A program made the position numbers and the translations under genes. A DNA stretch of 64,000 nt, taken from NCBI GenBank assembly GCA_026545765.1, contig CM048840.1:19286765-19350764 (forward strand), in the 5' to 3' direction. The DNA comes from Plantago major. Lineage: Eukaryota > Streptophyta > Magnoliopsida > Lamiales > Plantaginaceae. The notes below the pieces were generated by a model. It had not been told where the DNA came from, ran no database searches, and was given only the letters and a program-made list of their open reading frames with translations. Positions 56,185-64,000 of the stretch are shown here, piece after piece (position 1 is the stretch's first letter; each line of letters starts with the position of its first letter).

Positions 56185-57290
56185 TTCATCTTATAGCAAC
56201 ATGCCATTTCACAACAACTATATAAAACATAACATAAATAAAGCAGGAATTAATTTAACTCTAAATAAATAATTCACAACATTCACATTCGGCGACTAAA
56301 TATCAAGGTCTTCTGATTTATTTAGTTCCATTAATTTTATCATATTCAACGACCCCATCAGAAGAATACTGATTCATATCTTATCATGAATCTTAATGGC
56401 CAAGATCCACATTCACACTACTATAGCCCCTGCTGGGGCTGATCACTGCAGCAGCTGAACTGGTAGGTCACCATACCAATTGTACAATACAACTCTTGGT
56501 TGACCAGAACTATTCTAATCGACGTCCCTAGACACTCCGACGCTGGGGCGACAAGAGTAGAATAGGTAAGCCAAAACCATCACACGGTAGCATGGACCTA
56601 TGAATGGGTTCTCGCCTCGTAGACTAGAGCAAACACTGGGGTGTAAATACTACATGGACGAAAAGGTCCGATACACCATTCAATTATGAGGAAGACGTCA
56701 TTCATCCAAGATGATGCTTATATTAAATGTTGGGGAATATTTATGCCGGGGTATTAATCGATTAAACAAGATCTATACTAGTTCAGATACAATAATCAAA
56801 TATGGGGCGCCGCCTACCCATACATGCTATATGCGGTCTAACAATTAACGAGCATCGCATACATGCACAAATACATTACGATAAATAATAGGTGCCGCCT
56901 ACCCATACATAATGCGAACATAATTTATTACGTGAATTTAAAATGATACATAGAAATAAACATGTAACAAATTCACATAACATATACTCCAAGCATAAGC
57001 AAAGATGAATTCTAAATGGATATTGTTAAACGCAGGACAATTATTTGTAATTTGCAGAAGTACCCTTATTTTTTATAAACATTAACAATTACCCACAACT
57101 TATTAAAATTACATAAGTAAAAAAACAACATGCTAAATACATAAAATTATATATTCATTATTCTAACACAACAACATAAAACTAACTTTCAACATGTACG
57201 GGGAACAATTGGCATGATCTTGAAGACGAAGATGTATAACTAAATCCTTTTTATGTTTTTAATTCATGTGTCTATCGAAATCCGGTGACA
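56185..57290. other. non-coding, putative retroelement-derived sequence
   Basis: No coding frame. GCCGCCTACCCATACAT occurs twice, at about 56810 and 56892, each followed by AATGCGA- or GCTATATGCG-like sequence. This local direct repeat and the GC-richer blocks at 56420-56660 suggest decayed element DNA. Confidence 0.35.
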
Positions 57291-57422
57291 TTCAAATTAA
57301 CCCACCGGAATCTGGGGGTGGTAAGGTCTAGCCGGTGACGGATCTGTCACAATGACTGGCGGTAATGTGACAGTGCAACCATGAACCCATTCAATAGCAG
57401 TCAGCTGGCAGGTAGCTATTGC

Positions 57423-58653
57423 ATCGGTCTGGCTGGGCGGCCAGACCTAATTCCTCCTTTTTTTTTTTTTTTTCTTTTCTTTTTTATTAATGTATGTTTA
57501 TCTTAATGTGTGTACATTTTGATTTCAAAGTGATTGTGTGTTCGATGAAAACTAATATGAAGATAACACAGATTATATTTCTGAGAATTACGATAGTGAT
57601 GATGGTGATAGTTTTGGTGATTCTGGGGTGGCGATGAGGATGTTGTTGAAGAGTCGTACAATGAGCTATTTAATGAGAATGATGGTATGTACGAGTCTGG
57701 TTATGATGAGGAGGAGGATGATCAAGCGTATGAAGACCAAAACCACTTGTTCAATTATATGGAAGAATTTCCTATCATGAAAGCCGCACAAGATGAAGTC
57801 ATACGAATTGGACGGTCTACTAACATGTTCTTTATAGTTGCAATATCAAAGAAAAACCGTGTTTATATTGGTTGTGAACGTAGTGGAAAATACAGAGGGG
57901 CGTCGAGTATGAATGTTGATGTTATAACACGAAATTCAAGTGGAACGAAGAAGAATGAATGTCCCATTTAATTAAAAATGAGAAGGACGGGAGAGAATGG
58001 TCCATGGATCGAACGCACGAGCGAGAATGGAGGGAGGCATAACCATTCACTTGGGTAATATTGTAGAGAACATAACACACACGAAAGAACATAGAAACGT
58101 TGTATATCGTATTTTTCAGATCTAAGTTGACGATTGAGGTCAAATTTTGAATGAAAACAGCGTTCGATCCTTATTACACCTTATGAATATATAAACAACA
58201 ACATTAACAATGAGTTACAATCAATAACTAATCAAAACAGGAAAATATAGCAAGATACTTACTCAACAAACAATTAATATAAATTTACAACGACCAGTTA
58301 AAATAACTATAATTGTGTAGATGTCTCAATGTTAAATTTATCTTCTAATATATGAATCGGACTAAAGGATCGTCTCGTTTCTACCTATATTGCAGATAGA
58401 ATACAACGAGCAGCTTGCCTAATTCCACTCATCTAATTAAATGGGAGCAAGTTCATCATTTATCTTATTTAGATGATTATTAAACTAGACAATAATTAAA
58501 AAAAATAATAAGTATTTAAAAAAAGATAAAGTCAGGTATGGACGCACGGCCAGACCTGATGAGTAGTCACTGAGGGTAATTTCTGAAGTCTAAACTTTGT
58601 AGAGTCGCCTCCTGACGAGCAATTACTAAGAAGGTATGGCCGCACGGCCAGAA
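57423..58653 (+). mobile_element. MULE/FAR1-like remnant with hairpin-bearing flanks
   Basis: A GC-rich hairpin (GGTCTGGC...GCCAGACC, 57426-57447) on the left is matched on the right by inverted relatives at about 58534-58557 and 58633-58653 (GGTATGGCCGCACGGCCAGA). Between them lies a FAR1-type transposase fragment. The boundaries are approximate and no target duplication was recognised. Confidence 0.45.
57687..58060 (+). pseudogene. FAR1/MULE-like DNA-binding domain fragment
   Basis: An acidic N-terminal stretch (YDEEEDDQAYEDQN) is followed by a degenerate FAR1-like domain: VIRIGRSTNMFFIVAISKKN, RVYIGCERSGKYRG and SSGTKKNECP. After a one-base shift near 57968 the frame continues MRRTGENGPW and SENGGRHNHSLG, which supplies the conserved HNH of the FAR1 zinc-binding domain, and then stops at about 58058. 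The Cys (CERSGKYR, ECP) and His (HNH) zinc ligands can be placed. The transposase core is absent. Confidence 0.7.
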
Positions 58654-58659
58654 TTTAGG

Positions 58660-60800
58660 ATGATTGATTTTCGTATGGAAATAGTAGAGAAAAATAAAAA
58701 ATTGAACCTCGATTTCAATATATGGGTAAAATCTTTTGTAATAAAGAAATATGAATTGGAGTTGCAAGATGAAGAAAAACAAGGTAATGAACTGGACAAA
58801 TGAGTATGGAATGTTAGCAGTATATTAACAATGAATCAAAAAATTATGTGTTAATTAATTGTTGTGATTAGTATCCATATTAGCAATATCAAAAAACTGG
58901 ACTGTTAATGGATTAGCTAATGAATTAGCAATATTAGCATTTGGACTGTTTAGTGGATGGAGTTCGGATGGGATTTTGTTCCCATTCTTCCTATTAGTTC
59001 AAGTGACTTGGTCTTTTTTTTTCAAAATCAGGATTAAATTAAAATTATGGGGTAATTTTTCAATAATTTATATTAAAGGACCTTTTGTAATATGTTAAAT
59101 AATTGTCATGTATTTATTAAAAAATTTCTTGCGTTTAACATTATCCTTCTAAATTCAAACTCAAACATAAAGTTGCTCTAAGCAAACAATGTGATGCCAT
59201 CGTGGATTAAAACTATATTAGTATATTCTAAATCTATTTTAAAATAAGTTATAAATCTAATTTCTAATAATTCTCAAATTTGACTATTTCTAACATGTGT
59301 CCCAACATGGTCCTAGCTTTCTAAAAGACAAAATAGCCCTTAAATATAATTTATAAACCATCTATAAATTAATTTGCAGTTTCTAAAACCTTAGAGGCTA
59401 TTCTGAAATTTTCAGGAGGGTCAAAACAAAATTTTAAGATGTTCTGGGTCCCTTTGCAATTTCTAAAATCAAACCGAGAAACTATTTCGAAATCTGAGGC
59501 AAACTCGGAATTTTCAGAAGTCTTGAACTCAAGTGATTAAGGCAGAAACATTATGGGCTCAATTGAATAAGGTACAAACCTTTGGGCCAGATTGTAATTT
59601 CAAAAATTAACAAATTACCCGCAAGTCCCCAGACCTCATAAAATTCTCAAAACCAGGCCCTTGAAGTTTTCTAATACTTCGATTGAGTCCCTGTAACATA
59701 ATCAAGGTTTCTAAAAACGATTTCTACTGCCCTAGATCGTATCTGGGTTTGTGACCTCGGTCTTAAATCAATCTCCGTTCATATCATCACCAAGATGAAC
59801 AAATCGATCAAATCGGATTCATCCGATTTCTAATCAAGATTTCAATTTTGCGAATCGAATACTGACTTGACTTCCGGCAAATCCGCGTCGTCACAACCGC
59901 TCCGTACTCCTCTTTATCTGTCAGAAACGATTCGATCCGTTTTGTCGAGAGGAGAGATCGCGAAGCTCTCAGACTCCATTAATGGCGTCCGGAGCTTGCA
60001 AACTCTCTACTCGCAATCTCACAGCCAAATCGATTACGGGAGAAGAAGAGGACTAAGCGGTTGAGGATCTCAAGATCCAGCACTTTTGCGGCGGAACGGT
60101 AGAGTCGCGGTGGTTGAACAAACCTATTTTGTTTGATGAACATGGTTAATTAACAAATCAAACAATTAATTAACTTCATCAGGTATCATCACGTAAAATT
60201 GCAAACTTATTAACAATCTGGTTATTATTCGTAATTAACATATGAAGCATAGTAAATTTGGAGACTTACTATTTCAGTTTTCATCCACAATAACATACAC
60301 AAACATACAAGTATATAGCTATTAAAATCAGCATAGCTCAGATATCACTCTTGGAAATATGAAATGCAAAACCTAAGTTAACGTAGCGGAATTTAAAAAA
60401 ATTATTGCATATTGATCCTGATTCAATGACTATATAACGTAAAACAATCAAATCAATACTTACTTATCGCACTAACTTTCCAGACAACAGCTTTAAAACC
60501 TTAAAACTGTTATGCGAATTTGTTCGTTAAGTACTTCGAATTTGTTCGTCATGTATGAGATGCTGAATCCAGTACATCATAATTGGACTTCCTCTACCTT
60601 GGTATCCACAGGGATTAATTCTACTGAATAACGCTAGGATATTATTGTTCAAAACTAGACTAAACTATTTAGTGAGTAGGGTTATAGAGAATAGAATCAT
60701 GAGGAAAGATGTCATGATGGGCAAGCAAGAGGAGAACGTGTGTGTTCATCTATGATCTTGCAGATCATATATGTACTATATATTTACTGATATAACCGGA
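58660..60800. other. non-coding sequence, no supported gene
   Basis: AT-rich. A GC-richer block at 59600-60110 has a 65-aa frame (59867-60064) with no family resemblance. Its phrasing (GGGTCCCTTTGCAATTTC and similar) is common in retroelement-derived plant DNA, but no domain supports this. Confidence 0.35.
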
Positions 60801-60827
60801 CCAGTGTCTAAGCTCAATAGAACTCCT

Positions 60828-60881
60828 AGTTTAGTTGGTTGGGCTTAAATCCATCAAGCATCAAGTCATGGGTTCGGAGCC
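60828..60881 (+). repeat. tRNA-like A/B box pair, possible SINE head
   Basis: TAGTTTAGTTGG (60828-60839) resembles a Pol III A box and GGTTCGGAGCC (60871-60881) a B box (GGTTCGANNCC), with 31 bp between them as in tRNA-derived SINEs. The B box differs by one base. No poly-A tail or target duplication was found. Confidence 0.3.
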
Positions 60882-60899
60882 CACCAAATCCAGCTTATT

Positions 60900-63800
60900 T
60901 TTCTTTATCTCTTTTGGGCTTTTATATTTGGACTTTATTCCAATTCGATCCTAATAAACTTTCTTGCTTTAATTAATTAAATCCAATTTAATCTAATCAA
61001 TATTTCTTCAAATATAAATTAAATCCAATTTAATTAGTTTACTTTCTAAAAGTATAACAATTAATTAAGTCCGATAAATCCAATTTGACTTATAGGGCCT
61101 TATGTATAGTAAATTATATATTTATTACTTCAATTAATATTTAATTCACTCTAATACTCAGTTGGTAGAACAATCACCTCAAAGTGTGATCCATAGGGCC
61201 TTATGTATAATAAGCACTAATCTAATTAAGGTTTAGTGAAACTCCTAGACAATTTACCAAACATTCTTAATATATAAGGAACGTTTGCGAGGATTGCAAA
61301 CCACCAGTAATGTAGAGCTTATGATGATACGGTCCTTTCATTCGCGAACACTCGATTAAGTCTAGAACTTAATTTAGTGTCTGTTCCAATAACTTAATCC
61401 ATATATCTTATTCTACTAATTAATCCATAATATTTGAACACCATTCCAAATATATATTGCGTTGTCCAACGACTTTGATCAAACTAGTAATGAGAAGTTA
61501 AGTGTTCTCTCCAAATCTATTATAAGGAGTGAATCCTATCTTGGTTCAACTACTACTAATATGCGTTTCGTGATGTCTTGCAACATACGTCAGATTTACC
61601 CTACAAGGAGTCTGAGCATTGGTCATAGTCAAGCACGAGTCCACATGTAGACGTATTGACGAAGTCGAAGGACTATTACACCATCCTACAAACTGTTAAT
61701 TCTTGGTAGACACGTAAATAGAGTCATCAAGCGGTTTACCGGGTATACCAACTCTCTAAAAATTCACGTGTCCATCACGGATTACCAAATAGTAATTCAT
61801 AGTCGTGAGAACTACTACACCTCAAAGGATATGATCACGACATGCCGTCTCCAACGATCATCAATATCTCATTCGATGATGATTGATTGAATATTTTAGA
61901 AAGTGTTATGTCACTCAAGATTTCACATTCTTAGTGATAACATAAAACTCATGGGAACACATATATAAACAATTACAGACAAACAAATAATAATATTTAC
62001 ATACTGTAAAGCCTATTTATAGATGAACAATAATCATAAATAAATGTTTAACCCATATATCGGATCAACATGCTAGTATCTAATAAACTACGGAATTTGA
62101 TACAATCACGATCAGTCTCGTACTAACTTGACCTGTAATTATATACACGTACATTTCCTTTTACTGGAATCGGAAATGCAACTCTACACACAAGTCGATT
62201 GAGAATTGTTTAATAGAGATATGAATCTTCCCTATAGTTTAATGCTTGATATAATTCTCAAAAGATTCAATCGTGTAAAAGCATTCCGACTCATCTATAA
62301 GTTGCTTTTCTCAATAGGAACGAACAAGACATTGACCAAATGAACTAATAGCAATTAAGTATTTCATTATGATTTTATACTACTGATTAACACCAACCAT
62401 ATATGATCGAGCATTACATTACTTAGTATTGCTTTGGCTTTATGATTTGTGGAGAAAAGAAACATGCTAACTACCACTAAAACAACAATTAACCAATATA
62501 AACTTCATGATGCAATTTCTTTAATTATTTTCTCCAGTTCAGATAGTTCTTGTTTTGAGTCGCTTGTTCTAGTACAGGTCGTTTAATTGTATAATTCTGA
62601 TTATTATTTTGTGATTTGCCTATATGGATTAGCACAAGTAGATTTTGATTATGTACTATTGGCTTGCCATAAAGGGACACTTTTATGGGTCGGGCAACTA
62701 TAAATATAATGCTATTTTAAGATGAATCATACATATAATAATGATATACTATTCCACTAATATCTTGTTACGAATGAGTGGAAAAAGATTCAATCATACA
62801 AGCTTTCGGTAGTCGTCAAAGCAATTGGACCAAATAAGCGCGAAGCAACATCTGTTTGATATTTGGAAACCTTCGTTTAATTGGTGTATGTATTAAATTA
62901 ATTTACTCCTACTAATAACAAGACTGAATAAGATAAGATAAGCATTATCAAATTTATTATCATAAGCTAAAAGTTATTAACCGCAATCATCATTGGCGAG
63001 TAAAACATACGGCTAGCATTCACTCTAGCAATAGAATAACAACAAGTCTTTGATCATTTGGAGCCCTATATATCAACCTCTTTTGAAACTTCATTCGAGT
63101 GTGGAAAGACGAGTCGGAAATAAGATTTAAATCAAGACCTAGATTGTTGAATAGTATTCCCTCTATTTCAGAAAAAGTGTTACATTTCTTATTCATGGTC
63201 AAATGTAAGCGTTTGTAATTTCTTTCTTAAACGATATTAATAAATAAATTATTAAAATTATATAATGAAAATTTAGTAATTAAATTTTTATTATATGATT
63301 TTATTAAATTATTTACTATTATCGTTTATAAATAATTATCAAGACAAGGCGATTGGGTCAGCTCGAAATGTAACAATTTCTCTGAAATTGAGGGAGTAAT
63401 ATGGTATGGCGAAACCTACACAAAACTCGAACTTTATATACGATATGTGGAATCTTAACATTGTTAATTATCAAATAAAGATTCACATGCATGTGTCCTA
63501 GATAATAAATCAAACTCACAATTTGTAGTGCTAATGATTGAAGGTGTAGGCTCTTTAATTATAAGTCTGTATAGCACGCAACAAGAATTGGTGGATTCAA
63601 TTAGACACTTTTGACTGCTATTTTGGTCTTTATTATAAGTCTGCTATTTTGGTCTAGGGTACAATAATTAACGTCTAGCTAGCTACTACCATGAATATAC
63701 CTAACTATGTTTAAAAGTACACGATCGATCGACCAAAGTGCTTGTTCATTATTGAAACCTACGTTTACAAAAAAAGGTTCTTTATGAAGACATGACACTA

Positions 63801-64000
63801 ATTACTTTCCAACTAAGGAACGCTAAATTATTAGTGTGAAATGGGAAATATAATAGTATCACTTACTAATGGTAAATTGGCAACAACACCCAAGATTTAA
63901 TAAAAGTTTTATTTTAAAAAGTAAAATTTTGGGTCCAAGTCCAGGTAATAACTAAGTTGCGATAGCAAATGTGCAAATATATGTGGTAGTCCTGCTTGCC
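60900..64000. other. non-coding, partly LTR-like sequence
   Basis: No ORF is supported. TAGGGCCTTATGTATA occurs twice (about 61097 and 61195) within 60.9-62.0 kb, a block that reads like retrotransposon LTR DNA. From 62.1 kb to the end the sequence is plain AT-rich, with GTATTCCCTCTATTTCAGA at about 63150 and AATTGAGGGAGTAATA at about 63386 forming a plausible pair of Stowaway-like ends (unit about 250 bp). Confidence 0.4.
63150..63402. mobile_element. Stowaway-like MITE
   Basis: The left end (TATTCCCTCTATTTCAGA) and right end (TCTGAAATTGAGGGAGTAATA) are inverted and enclose about 250 bp of AT-rich sequence containing TACATTTCTTATTCATGG on the left and CGAAATGTAACA on the right. TA at the edges fits the Tc1/mariner target site. 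Confidence 0.6.

Noticed and set aside
61160-61200. tRNA gene suggested by CTCAGTTGGTAGAACAATC
   Set aside because: Only a D-arm-like string is present; no acceptor stem, anticodon arm or B box follows at the right distance.

Overview
The window is plant nuclear DNA. Its genes are rich in GT-AG introns, they sit in AT-rich intergenic sequence with many transposon remnants, and the products include plant-only proteins (MPH1, a thylakoid polyphenol oxidase, a plant CXE carboxylesterase). The protein sequences look asterid, perhaps Lamiales (mint order). That placement is an impression and cannot be tested here.

Gene-rich left part (1-10.2 kb). A conserved plant protein of unknown function runs off the left edge on the minus strand; seven coding exons could be joined in frame. 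Two perfect palindromes resembling E2F sites lie just upstream of its start. Next is a five-exon GDSL esterase/lipase (minus, 362 aa), then a three-exon gene for the thylakoid protein MPH1 (plus, 252 aa).

Transposon belt (10.2-20.9 kb). A candidate 7-kb Helitron carries a broken gene fragment, a Cassandra-like solo LTR with a 5-bp target duplication, an inverted-repeat element, an array of small palindromes and a minisatellite. It is followed by another inverted-repeat element and by a PIF/Harbinger-type element holding a decayed Myb/NAM-associated ORF1. That last element ends about 280 bp before the next start codon.

Large housekeeping gene (21.1-37.8 kb). NRPC2, the second-largest subunit of RNA polymerase III, was reconstructed as 38 coding exons. 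They sum to 3480 nt (1159 aa) with every junction in phase.

PPO/CXE pair (40.0-43.5 kb). An intronless polyphenol oxidase (plus, 577 aa) and an intronless class-I carboxylesterase (minus, 340 aa) lie tail to tail. A truncated copy of the carboxylesterase 5' end plus promoter lies 5 kb further right.

Gene-poor right part (44-64 kb). I found no intact gene. The stretch holds a repeat field built on an AATGTT motif, copies of an AT-rich MITE family, a small Harbinger MITE related to the element at 19 kb, a transposon that captured the first exon of a PTC52-like Rieske oxygenase gene, a FAR1/MULE-like transposase fragment flanked by hairpins, and long non-coding sequence that may derive from LTR elements.

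I see no sign of a new multi-gene system. The most interesting items are the exon capture at 55.1-56.2 kb, the candidate Helitron with captured gene, the solo LTR carrying a 5S-like promoter, and the E2F-like palindromes before an uncharacterised gene.
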